From positions 1-51,647 of the forward strand of contig LNDT01000007.1 in assembly GCA_001464715.1 (NCBI GenBank): 51,647 nt of DNA, written 5' to 3'. Source of the stretch: Bdellovibrionales bacterium Ga0074137. GTDB taxonomy: Bacteria; Bdellovibrionota; Bdellovibrionia; Bdellovibrionales; JAMPXM01. Shown here piece by piece: positions 1-7,838 of the stretch. The first letter of the stretch is position 1. The number at the start of each line of letters is the position of its first letter. A program made the position numbers and the translations under genes. The notes beneath the pieces are model-generated. The model did not search any database, was not told the DNA's origin, and saw nothing but the letters and a program-made list of their open reading frames with translations.

Positions 1-64
1 TAAAATCTTGCGTAGTAACAAAATCTTACCGACCAAAAGGCCCATGCCTCAGCAGCTTTTTAAC

Positions 65-448
65 TCACCGCATTCCACTCTGAATCGTGAAGAACCCTAC
101 TATGACTGAGACGGCCGACGCGATTAGCACCGCGGCCGCTGCCAGATCTTTGACTACACCGATCCGTTCGTTTTCTTCTGGTGAAATGTGATCGCATAGA
201 TTTTCGAGAGCTGAATTTATTAGCTCTGTCGCAAACACAAGTCCGATGCAAATCCAAATCGCCGCCCATTCGATGGGAGAGATTTTGGCCCAATAGCCCG
301 CGACGTTGACGGCAACCGCTGCAACAACGTGAATCCTAGAATTGTGCTCCTCTGAAAAAAGAATTCTGATTCCATTCCAAGCGTATGAAAAACTCTGCAG
401 CCGTTTTCTCAACGAAAACTTTCTCATATTCCGACTTTCCGAAGCCAC
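65..448 (-). CDS. dgkA: Diacylglycerol / undecaprenol kinase (DgkA family)
   Basis: A 127-residue integral membrane kinase that phosphorylates diacylglycerol or undecaprenol with ATP in the inner membrane, feeding phospholipid or cell-wall carrier lipid recycling. The length fits the family (about 120-130). The sequence has the basic N-terminus with RLQSFSYAWNGI, three hydrophobic segments, and the signature FATELINSALENLCD followed by KDLAAAAV, which carries the catalytic and metal-binding acidic residues of DgkA. Its first 25 bases overlap the 3' end of the upstream alpha/beta hydrolase gene on the same strand, so the two are probably co-transcribed. Whether the substrate is diacylglycerol or undecaprenol cannot be read from sequence. 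Confidence 0.92.
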   Translation of the reverse strand: MASESRNMRKFSLRKRLQSFSYAWNGIRILFSEEHNSRIHVVAAVAVNVAGYWAKISPIEWAAIWICIGLVFATELINSALENLCDHISPEENERIGVVKDLAAAAVLIASAVSVIVGFFTIQSGMR

Positions 449-1362
449 TGTTTGATTCGACCACCAAAATAAGAGTGTTGTCGCGCAAACGCCGAGTGAT
501 CGGCCTCTACACTTTCCAGTGTTAGATTTTGGTTCTGACTTCTAATTTTCACCGCTTTGGAAAATGAAGTGCTTTGGTCGTCTCTTCCCCACAAAAGAAG
601 GGTCGGGATCTCGTCGTAAAACTGGACAGTGCCGCCTCCGGATATTAGAATAAATCCGCTCGCGTTTCTTGAAAGTCTTTTCCGATAGCTTGTTAATCCA
701 GTCGCCCCGTTAGACAGGCCAACGTAAAGTATCTTTTCATTTGGGTATCTTATGTTGATGTATTCAACTGCGCGAGACAGAACTTTCTCACCCGTCGGAC
801 TCGACCAACGGGCATTGAAACTCAGCGCCGGACAGACGACGGCGAAGCCTTGGGTGAGTAAGATCGAAGCCGTCATCCAACACTGGATCACATAGCTTCC
901 CATTGCGCCATGTAAGTAGATAGCCGGCTTTAGCTGGGTCGCTTCCTGCGGAACGAATTCAACGGCCCAATTCTGCGTGCTCGCGTCTTTCTCAAAGAGT
1001 GATGACAGCACCGGGGTTGCCAGGGGCCACCCTATGGCATCTTGTAATGTCTCAAATTGTTTTTCAAAAGTATTATCAAAAGGCTTCAAGCCCGCGAAGT
1101 GCCCGTAGAGAGCCGTACCTAAATACACAATGTCTTTCTCATCAAATAGCTTAAGAAAAAAAGTGGTCCGCGTGGGCTGCTCTGGAAGCGAAAAAAGTCG
1201 AAACCCGCGCTTCTGATCGCTCGTGATGACCGCGTGTAAAGTTAAAGAGGAAGCCGCCACTGCAAGAGCTATAAGAAATAGCCGAAGCTTCCATTTACCT
1301 AGCAATAGGCTCGCGATCATCACCACGACCGCGACACCTTCGATAACACCAAAAAACGACAT
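424..1362 (-). CDS. Membrane-anchored alpha/beta hydrolase
   Basis: A 312-residue protein with two hydrophobic segments near the N-terminus (about residues 5-45), followed by a soluble domain with alpha/beta-hydrolase features. These are an oxyanion-region IYLHGAMGSY, a nucleophile elbow GLSNGA, a late acid in LLWGRDDQ and a C-terminal histidine in ADHSAF. The order Ser-Asp-His matches the fold. The substrate cannot be inferred; esterase, lipase or peptidase are all possible. The catalytic domain probably faces the periplasm, but topology is uncertain. The gene overlaps dgkA by 25 bases, suggesting an operon and perhaps a link to lipid metabolism. No strong ribosome-binding site is visible before the ATG. 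Confidence 0.75.
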   Translation of the reverse strand: MSFFGVIEGVAVVVMIASLLLGKWKLRLFLIALAVAASSLTLHAVITSDQKRGFRLFSLPEQPTRTTFFLKLFDEKDIVYLGTALYGHFAGLKPFDNTFEKQFETLQDAIGWPLATPVLSSLFEKDASTQNWAVEFVPQEATQLKPAIYLHGAMGSYVIQCWMTASILLTQGFAVVCPALSFNARWSSPTGEKVLSRAVEYINIRYPNEKILYVGLSNGATGLTSYRKRLSRNASGFILISGGGTVQFYDEIPTLLLWGRDDQSTSFSKAVKIRSQNQNLTLESVEADHSAFARQHSYFGGRIKQWLRKVGI

Positions 1363-1513
1363 AGTTAGTGCTAACGCGCCTCTTTTAGCCGCTCAAGATG
1401 CAAATCTTTTGAGGGCGCCTGCTTTCTAGCCGTCGATGATATGGTTTGCGCGGCTTCGGCTTCTGACGCACCTTTTCTCCGCGGCGGCGAAGCGGTGCGC
1501 TCAACCAAAGTTT

Positions 1514-2053
1514 CTATTCAAGCCAGTTCACCGGATGCTTTTCCAATAGGTTTTTGTAGGACGCGTTGAAGGACTTGATGAGCTTCTTTTTTGATTTGAT
1601 AAGCGCCTGATAGTCCCTTAGGCCGCTCGCATCGGCGCCATCTGTGGCCACAACAGCTGAGTAAGCAAGAACTAGGTTGACCGCGGCCTGATTGCCTTTT
1701 TTTACCATTGGGTAAAGATGGCTGAGACTAAGGCTTCCGAAACTTTGAGCACAAGAAGATGTCTCATCAGAGCAACAAAGCTCTATCGAACCTTCGAAGA
1801 GGCTGACCCACGTTACAGGAACTTTTGATCCGCTCTTTTCCGCCAATTGGACCAGCTTCTGAGTGGCAAGCGTTCCATCTTTTGGATTTTTGGATTCAAG
1901 AAACTTAAGGTAGCTATCGAGAAAATTTTTTTGCTCTTGATCGGGTATCTTTGTCGACTTTTCTTCGTAACATTTCTTGAAATCAGAAATAGTCTCTTTT
2001 GAAAAGACAGTCGTCGAAACCAAGCCTATAAACAAAAAAACAAGAAACCTCAT
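1514..2053 (-). CDS. Small secreted protein of unknown function
   Basis: An open frame continues upstream to 2098, but I place the start at the ATG at 2051-2053. It is preceded by GGAG five bases upstream and opens directly into a signal peptide (MRFLVFLFIGLVSTTVFSKE). The mature protein is about 160 residues, mainly helical by eye. It has a Cys pair and a further Cys in the stretch ELCCSDETSSCAQ, which could form disulfides in the periplasm. I recognise no family. It is transcribed toward the alpha/beta hydrolase with a 151-base gap, so co-transcription is uncertain. Confidence 0.7.
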   Translation of the reverse strand: MRFLVFLFIGLVSTTVFSKETISDFKKCYEEKSTKIPDQEQKNFLDSYLKFLESKNPKDGTLATQKLVQLAEKSGSKVPVTWVSLFEGSIELCCSDETSSCAQSFGSLSLSHLYPMVKKGNQAAVNLVLAYSAVVATDGADASGLRDYQALIKSKKKLIKSFNASYKNLLEKHPVNWLE

Positions 2054-2394
2054 TTTAACTCCGATTTGAAAAATTCTTGGGCCTAAGTCGGCACACATAA
2101 CACAGCATGAGCTGGTGACAGAATATCACTTCGGCTGTCAAAGAACACGAGCCTCTCCAACGAACTCAACCAATTGGTGGGGCGAAACAGTGTGCCTTTG
2201 AATTCAGCAACACACCTCATCGGCCGGCAGCTTCGAATTCACCGCAGAAGCCAGAAATAATAACTAATCTTATTTCATTTTCCTGAAAAAATTAGGCGGA
2301 GCCTTTTGGCTCTAAAACGCCAAAAAAAGCACGGCATGCTTCTGGCTCAACCGGCCGCCAACGCAAATCGCGTGCTGGATAGCTTGGGGGGCAC
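2054..2394. other. Intergenic region upstream of the secreted-toxin operon
   Basis: This 341-base divergent spacer lies between the minus-strand secreted protein and the plus-strand six-gene operon, so promoters for both should lie here. An A/T-rich stretch around 2255-2295 would suit a promoter for the operon, but I cannot assign convincing -35/-10 boxes. A terminator-like hairpin oriented on the minus strand sits at 2283-2321. No open frame with coding character was found. Confidence 0.5.
2283..2321 (-). terminator. Rho-independent terminator-like hairpin, minus strand
   Basis: Perfect inner stem GAGCC-TTTT-GGCTC (2299-2303 with 2308-2312), with an outer GGCG/CGCC pairing (2295-2298 with 2318-2321) around an AT-rich bulge. 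Read on the minus strand the hairpin is followed by TAATTTTTTC, a good U-tract. On the plus strand the flanks are A-rich, so it would not terminate there. No minus-strand gene lies immediately upstream of it. Confidence 0.5.
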
Positions 2395-3483
2395 ATGCCA
2401 AAACTCTTCGTTCTGCTCTTGATCCTAGTTCTTGGAAAATCTGCGGCGGCAAGTGATGCCGCCGACATCTATCTACCTCCGCCTGAAAAATTGCTCGCTT
2501 CAATAATTAGTTTCGGACCTCAAAATGACGCCGATGTCTTCGGATCGATCGAAGGATTTTGTAACCTTGCGAACCGAGAGCGGCTTCCAAACTATTGTTC
2601 GATACCGTCGATGGTGACGGCCTACAAAAAGTTGTCAGTAACAGTTTTCGGTGGCGGCGCCGATGTTGATTTTGCCGAGCCTGTGAGGCTTTTAAGTCCA
2701 TGGGATTTACGCCACCTGATAGCCGGTGGCTTCATGACTCTTCCCGATCGAACTGGTGAATCCGATACGTCTCGCGGTTTACAGAACGTCGTTTCGCTCT
2801 TTGTGATGCGATCAGAAATTGTTTCCGAGCTTAAAAAGTTAAAGGAAAAGTCGTCCTTACTTTCGGTAGGACGTCCTCGCGATGTACGGCAAGTCGTCTT
2901 GATCCCGAGTCTCGAGGCCTACATTCAGTCATCCACGCCGCTCGGTGCGATGATCCGCGCGTATGAGTCAATTCACTGTTCAGACAATGAGACACTTTGT
3001 CGGCAGCTAAGAAGTAAGCTCGGAAGCGCGATTGATGCCGTCGCGCGCCCACACGCCGAGCGCCTTACGGGTTTTCAGACTCGCATGATGGCGGCAACTG
3101 ATGAAACTGCACCTGAACGCTTAAGACGGCTTCGTCTCATTGGTGACTTCGCTACAAAACTAAATGTTTCCGAGCGAACCGGAAAACCACTCTCACGAGA
3201 CGAAGTCGAATCTCGACTTAAAAGTCTCGTCGACGACGGCCAAGGATTTTTCGGCGATGAAGGATATCAGAATGTCGCAAGAACGATTGTCTCTGTTGTC
3301 GAAGCCATGAGTGTTGTCGACCAGCTCGAGACATTGTCTCAGGACCGCGGAGCGCTCTCCCCGCTCCGACGTGCGCAGGCTGCCACGGCACTGAATCCGA
3401 TCGTTAAAGATTCAATAGATTCGGTCGAGCGCGCGCTGCAGATTTTTGCGATCAAAGAAGATAATGGAGAACTTGGTCTATGA
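2395..3483 (+). CDS. Secreted helical protein, first gene of toxin operon
   Basis: A 362-residue protein with a clear signal peptide (MPKLFVLLLILVLGKSAAAS, cleavage near residue 20). The mature chain has four Cys: two near residues 55-68 (GFCNL, NYCSI) and two near 195-205 (IHCSD, LCRQL), which probably pair in the periplasm. The second half is mostly amphipathic helix. I recognise no domain. The ATG follows a G-rich stretch (GGGGGG) three bases upstream that may serve as ribosome-binding site. It overlaps the next gene by four bases (ATGA), so translation is probably coupled. Role unknown; context suggests part of an exported toxin apparatus. Confidence 0.75.
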   Translation: MPKLFVLLLILVLGKSAAASDAADIYLPPPEKLLASIISFGPQNDADVFGSIEGFCNLANRERLPNYCSIPSMVTAYKKLSVTVFGGGADVDFAEPVRLLSPWDLRHLIAGGFMTLPDRTGESDTSRGLQNVVSLFVMRSEIVSELKKLKEKSSLLSVGRPRDVRQVVLIPSLEAYIQSSTPLGAMIRAYESIHCSDNETLCRQLRSKLGSAIDAVARPHAERLTGFQTRMMAATDETAPERLRRLRLIGDFATKLNVSERTGKPLSRDEVESRLKSLVDDGQGFFGDEGYQNVARTIVSVVEAMSVVDQLETLSQDRGALSPLRRAQAATALNPIVKDSIDSVERALQIFAIKEDNGELGL

Positions 3484-4469
3484 TCAAAACGAAATGTCTC
3501 GGTCGAGGCGTTGCAGTCCTGGTTTCGCTTCTGCTTTCAGCCGGCCTGTCAGTCTGCCTCACGGCTTGTGGAGAAAACAAATCGAGTGATGCGCCTCAGA
3601 CGCCGACCGGAAACCTACAACTTCCGCCAGGCCCACCGGATTTGGTCGAATCGTTTATTCTCGAAGATTTGGCAGGACAGCCATCCATTACATTTGTCGA
3701 ATTTTCTGGCGTGACAATTGTCACTGTGCGGGATGCCGACGGCGCTCGAACAGAATCACTGCTCATTAAGATCGACCCACAAAACAAACGAACCATTCAG
3801 CGCAGTCGGCTCGGCGAAGATTGGGCAAAGCCGTTCGGCAAAGTCGAGCCTTCACGAATTTTGGCCGAGTTTAAGGCGTTTCAATTCTACCTGAAGTCCA
3901 TGAACTATTCGCAGCTTCAAGACTGCAGAAGTTCGAAGGCTTGGAAACCTGCCGTCGATTCGATTCGAAGAAATCAAGATCCGGTCTTGTTCTCAATCCA
4001 GGCCCTTCGAAAGTTTAAAAATTTAATCTATGAAGCGGTCTTTGAAATCGATATTCAGACATCCCGTATCGTTGGCATCACCGTGGATCGTGGTGCCGAC
4101 GCAGTCCTGACTGATGCTGCCTATTTAGCTATGGAGCCGCATTGGGTGCTGGATGGTCGGCCCAGTCATACCTTGCTGGGAACACTCGAAAGTTTTGAAT
4201 TTGATCTGCGCTGCCGAACTAATCGAACCGAGCGTTCCTACCGCCGTGGTGACAAATCTGAAACCAAGTCTGTGGAGGCCATCGATCAAGAGCTATCTCG
4301 ATTTGTCGATGCAGACATGACGTTCCGTCCGAGACTGAAATCGGTGTACCAAATCCTCACTCGACGACGTGAGATCGAAGTCGGAAGAATTTCTGAAAAT
4401 ACAGAGTTACTTCGACACAAAGCATCCCCATCGGAAATCAACGAATTCTTCTCAACCACGAGGCCCTAG
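3480..4469 (+). CDS. Lipoprotein, second gene of toxin operon
   Basis: A 329-residue protein with a type II signal peptide. A basic start (MIKTKCLGRG) and hydrophobic core are followed by the lipobox LTAC, with the acylated Cys at residue 30, then GENKSSD, so outer-membrane sorting is likely. The mature part begins with a Pro-rich linker (QTPTGNLQLPPGPPD) and continues as a mixed beta/alpha domain with many Arg/Glu. No known family is recognised. The start overlaps the previous stop by ATGA, and the next gene begins two bases after this stop. It could anchor the other exported products of the operon at the outer membrane; that is inference. Confidence 0.78.
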   Translation: MIKTKCLGRGVAVLVSLLLSAGLSVCLTACGENKSSDAPQTPTGNLQLPPGPPDLVESFILEDLAGQPSITFVEFSGVTIVTVRDADGARTESLLIKIDPQNKRTIQRSRLGEDWAKPFGKVEPSRILAEFKAFQFYLKSMNYSQLQDCRSSKAWKPAVDSIRRNQDPVLFSIQALRKFKNLIYEAVFEIDIQTSRIVGITVDRGADAVLTDAAYLAMEPHWVLDGRPSHTLLGTLESFEFDLRCRTNRTERSYRRGDKSETKSVEAIDQELSRFVDADMTFRPRLKSVYQILTRRREIEVGRISENTELLRHKASPSEINEFFSTTRP

Positions 4470-4470
4470 A

Positions 4471-6258
4471 ATGAAAACCACTTTGATCGATCAGATGATT
4501 AGAAAAACAATTCCGCTGATCGCATCTGTTGCAGCACTGTGTATCTCGGCTGAAGTCGCCAATGCCAAGATCACTTCGTTAGAAAGCTCGGTCAGTTTCG
4601 ACATTCAGCACACGACGGCTTTAACGTGGCAAAAGCGTTCGAAGTTTCGTCACTCCGCGGATTGTTATCCTGGCGGAAAAAGTGACAAACTGGATGCAGC
4701 CTTCCCCGAGACTATTCAATCGAAGTCTGTCGCAGCCGGTGTTCGACAGGTTTCGGCGGCCGTCAACTCGGCCCATTATGGAAGTATCGGATCAATGTTA
4801 GCCGAAGCTGTGACTGAACCTAGATCAGAGCCAGGTCAGTTCGCTGTCTCGATTCGTTTCGCGGATCAAATCTCTCGAAATTCATATCGCAACATCGGCG
4901 ATTCTAACTGCGTGATTCGAGAGTATCATTGGAGCGTGAGTGCCGTGCAGTTAAACGGCATGTTCACCTACAGCTTCAAAATGCCCCCCAATACCTGGCT
5001 CGTCGCTGTTTCGTTTGAGGACGTCGCAGCCAACCTCCCAGCGAACATCGTCGGCGATTTGCACGGGGCAAAGCTGGAAAAGTCGATGTTCATCTGGGCC
5101 CGCCCGGGCAGTCAGGTTTCAATCCCGATCAAGGTCAACACGCAGTCAAGTGGCGGAACGGTGTCCTCTTTTAAGTTGAACATCGACACGCTTCAAACGT
5201 CGGACACAAGGCTTGCGATCGAGCGCTGGAAAGAAATTCGTGAAAATTTCTTGATGGTACAGGGTCGCTTAAAATCGGTCGAGATGGATAAGGTGTTGCG
5301 AAATTTACTTCGGGCTGGAGCCGAGGTGCTGGCCGACGATTCTGTATCGATAGAAATTTCGAAGTCGACTGGCGCTCAGTCAAACAGACAGTTGGTGGAC
5401 TGGCTCTTTCAAATTGCAAATAGCTCAGACCAGTTCTCTGCGGCCTACGACAACCACGTGAAAGCCATGTCGGCCGCCGTCGGATACAAACTTGCGCTGG
5501 CGCTTTTAACCGACATGAGCGAGTTCTGCAAAGAGATTGACATCTACCTTCCAATGTCGAACCGCACGGTTCGCACTTCAGGATTCGTCGCAGCTGGTTA
5601 CTTCATGAATCGCGACATACGACGAATCGAGGAAATTAGATTTCCAGAAATTCGAGCTTATGTTGACGGTCTCATCAAGTTTGAAACATCAGGTCGGCTC
5701 TATTCTGATATCGCAAAAGAGGATGCAAACTACGACAAGGTGAAGTCTGGATACCAAAAAATTCTTCGGAGTTCGGAAATCGCGTTTGATGTCTATGGTG
5801 ACATACAGCGCGGGCTCGACAGAACACTCGCTGTTTTCAAAACAAACAGTGCGAGTCTCTTGCTGAATGAGCAGATTCGCACCGAACTTTCGCATCTCAG
5901 CCAGGCACAGTCTGCATTCCGCAAGTCCTTCAGAGAGGAGTTTGGAAAATTCAATATGAAAAACCAAACTCGAATTGAATCGAGCAAGCTAATAGCTGAA
6001 CTCGACAGTCTTGAAGCGCGGTCACAGGATCTAAGCGAAAAGCTTCTCTCGCAGATCAAGCTCGTATCGCTGACTCCCGAGGACACAAATTCGACCATCG
6101 TTGGAATCATGACATCGCTGCTCGCGCATCAAGTTGGAATTTTCGATGCGCCGCTAAAATCATCGTTCGCGGAGCCGCTTCGAACTGCTTTTGCTAAGAG
6201 CGATGAGGCCAATCAACTGCGAGCGACCTACCAACAGTGCCTTGGGGGTGCGCAATGA
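4471..6258 (+). CDS. Large exported beta-plus-helix protein
   Basis: A 595-residue protein. The frame is open upstream to 4369, but the ATG at 4471 lies two bases after the lipoprotein stop and leads into a signal peptide ending ISAEVANA (about residues 1-31). Residues about 35-240 look beta-rich (FDIQHTTALTW, GTVSSFKLNIDTLQ), with two Cys that may pair (SADCYPGG, SNCVIREY). From about 245 to the end the chain is long amphipathic helix with coiled-coil character (RTELSHLSQAQSAFRKSF, ELDSLEARSQDLSEKLL). No family recognised. Its stop overlaps the next start (ATGA). The layout of a beta domain plus long helices suits a structural or adhesin-like part of an envelope complex, but function is not established. 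Confidence 0.75.
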   Translation: MKTTLIDQMIRKTIPLIASVAALCISAEVANAKITSLESSVSFDIQHTTALTWQKRSKFRHSADCYPGGKSDKLDAAFPETIQSKSVAAGVRQVSAAVNSAHYGSIGSMLAEAVTEPRSEPGQFAVSIRFADQISRNSYRNIGDSNCVIREYHWSVSAVQLNGMFTYSFKMPPNTWLVAVSFEDVAANLPANIVGDLHGAKLEKSMFIWARPGSQVSIPIKVNTQSSGGTVSSFKLNIDTLQTSDTRLAIERWKEIRENFLMVQGRLKSVEMDKVLRNLLRAGAEVLADDSVSIEISKSTGAQSNRQLVDWLFQIANSSDQFSAAYDNHVKAMSAAVGYKLALALLTDMSEFCKEIDIYLPMSNRTVRTSGFVAAGYFMNRDIRRIEEIRFPEIRAYVDGLIKFETSGRLYSDIAKEDANYDKVKSGYQKILRSSEIAFDVYGDIQRGLDRTLAVFKTNSASLLLNEQIRTELSHLSQAQSAFRKSFREEFGKFNMKNQTRIESSKLIAELDSLEARSQDLSEKLLSQIKLVSLTPEDTNSTIVGIMTSLLAHQVGIFDAPLKSSFAEPLRTAFAKSDEANQLRATYQQCLGGAQ

Positions 6259-7838
6259 TTCTTCGGCGTAGCATCGCATTTCTTGCAATCTTTTCTCAGA
6301 TTTTGGGCGGAACCGCCCTAGCCTCGGATCCGATGGATCAGGCGCGAGCTTTGGTGGCTGCTTCGTACGAAGTCGCCTCAGCCCGCGCTTTGAATGCCGC
6401 CACCGAAGACTTCAATATGGCCCTGACTCAAACAACAAACAGACTTCTTGATCCCAAAGATCTGTCTCAGGCACGGCAATTAATTCTGACGGAACAAGCC
6501 CGTCTGCGGGAATCGTTTGATGCAATTGCGAACCTTAGAGCTTCCGAAATAAAACCTCTCGAAGAACAATTGGCGAAAGCTTTCGCCGAGTATCAAACAG
6601 CTGTGCGCGAACGTTACGACGCCTCGTATATGGTTCGTGCGGCACGTGACGATGCTCGTGAGAGTCTCTTGATGGCCAGTCAGGCCTTTCAAGTCTTTGA
6701 GACGAATTGTGCTACCGGACGTGGGGTTGGCGGATTGGGTATTGGGGCTTTTTCGTATCCTGATCTTCCGAAGGCGGATTTTCGAGTCACTGTCGGCTAT
6801 GGGACTGGTGACGGCCAAAGCACGTTCGAGGGCTCTTACACAGGAACGGGGTCGCAGGCAGAGAGGGATCGCAATACATTTTCAAATGCCACAGGCACTG
6901 CCGCTGGAATCACGACAAGCATCGCACTGAGTGGTGGAGCTGGCGCGTCGGTCGCTGTCGCCCAGGCGATGGCACCTTTTGCGGTTGGCGGGGCTGTCGT
7001 AATCGCGATTGCCGTCATGTACATCAATCAGCAGGAAAGAATTAAGGCCGAGAACGAAATAGTGAAAGCAAAGCTTCATGTGTTTCATGAATCGGCCGGC
7101 GACCATACCGTGGGCCAGTACTACAAAGACCACTGCAAATCGATGTCTGAACAAACAAAACTGATTCGCGGTGTCCTGGATGCTGCACTCACGCAGCCAG
7201 AAAAACTAGAATCGATGGCCGCAGAAATTCCAGATCTTGATCAGGAAGTCGAAAGCTTCCGAGCGATCGTAAAGAAACGTGAAGTCGCATTTAATGCGGC
7301 GTATGACGCGGCCGTCGTCGCTAAAAATTCTCCGTCTCCGAAGACAGAAGCGGTCAAAGCAGCTGCGGTTAAGGCCTTGAAAGACGCGGATCTTGAACTC
7401 GGCAAAGCGGCAACGCCACAGAAGATCGCGAACGTCATGGTGGCTTTCTTGTTAGACCAAAACGCCCGGGTGCAGACTCAGGTCGGAAACTTGACTTTTC
7501 AGGCTGTCGACATTGCACAGAAGCGCGCTTTCGACAAAATTCAAAAAATTGTCGGACTGGTTTTGAACAAAAATTTTCGCCGATTTTTAGCTGATGGAAG
7601 CGAAATTTCGATCGAGACAAAATCACTCGAAAAATTTGCACGTGCACGCACTTTGTTTAAACAAGTGCTCACCGCGCAGATTCGACTCATCTTCGAAGTC
7701 GTCGAGCCGATCGCGGTCCGCAATCTCGAGAACCTGCTTGTCGCCGAAACGAACGCCCTCATCCAAGCACATGCCGAAGTTTCGGAGGTCGCAGATTTCG
7801 CTCGCCAAGTACAGACACTGATTGGACGCAGACTCTAA
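6255..7838 (+). CDS. Exported helical protein with central hydrophobic segment
   Basis: A 527-residue protein. The start is the ATG at 6255 (overlapping TGA of the previous gene), preceded by GGGGGTG and leading into a signal peptide (LRRSIAFLAIFSQILGG, then ALASD). Residues about 30-150 are helical and Ala/Glu/Arg rich. A Gly/Thr-rich low-complexity stretch follows (about 155-220), then a hydrophobic segment at about 223-258 (GGAGASVAVAQAMAPFAVGG and onward to AVMYIN). Long helices run from there to the C-terminus. The helix / hydrophobic head / helix layout recalls alpha-helical pore-forming proteins such as ClyA, but only in outline. It is placed immediately before the toxin-like gene (one-base overlap), so it could be a pore or translocator. 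Confidence 0.72.
   Translation: MILRRSIAFLAIFSQILGGTALASDPMDQARALVAASYEVASARALNAATEDFNMALTQTTNRLLDPKDLSQARQLILTEQARLRESFDAIANLRASEIKPLEEQLAKAFAEYQTAVRERYDASYMVRAARDDARESLLMASQAFQVFETNCATGRGVGGLGIGAFSYPDLPKADFRVTVGYGTGDGQSTFEGSYTGTGSQAERDRNTFSNATGTAAGITTSIALSGGAGASVAVAQAMAPFAVGGAVVIAIAVMYINQQERIKAENEIVKAKLHVFHESAGDHTVGQYYKDHCKSMSEQTKLIRGVLDAALTQPEKLESMAAEIPDLDQEVESFRAIVKKREVAFNAAYDAAVVAKNSPSPKTEAVKAAAVKALKDADLELGKAATPQKIANVMVAFLLDQNARVQTQVGNLTFQAVDIAQKRAFDKIQKIVGLVLNKNFRRFLADGSEISIETKSLEKFARARTLFKQVLTAQIRLIFEVVEPIAVRNLENLLVAETNALIQAHAEVSEVADFARQVQTLIGRRL

Noticed and set aside
2312-2503. Minus-strand 63-residue frame antisense to the first operon gene
   Set aside because: No ribosome-binding site or coding character; it lies opposite a signal-peptide gene with clear features and is best explained as a shadow.
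4369-4470. Upstream extension of the 595-residue exported protein
   Set aside because: It overlaps the lipoprotein coding sequence and would bury the signal peptide; the ATG at 4471 is directly after the upstream stop.
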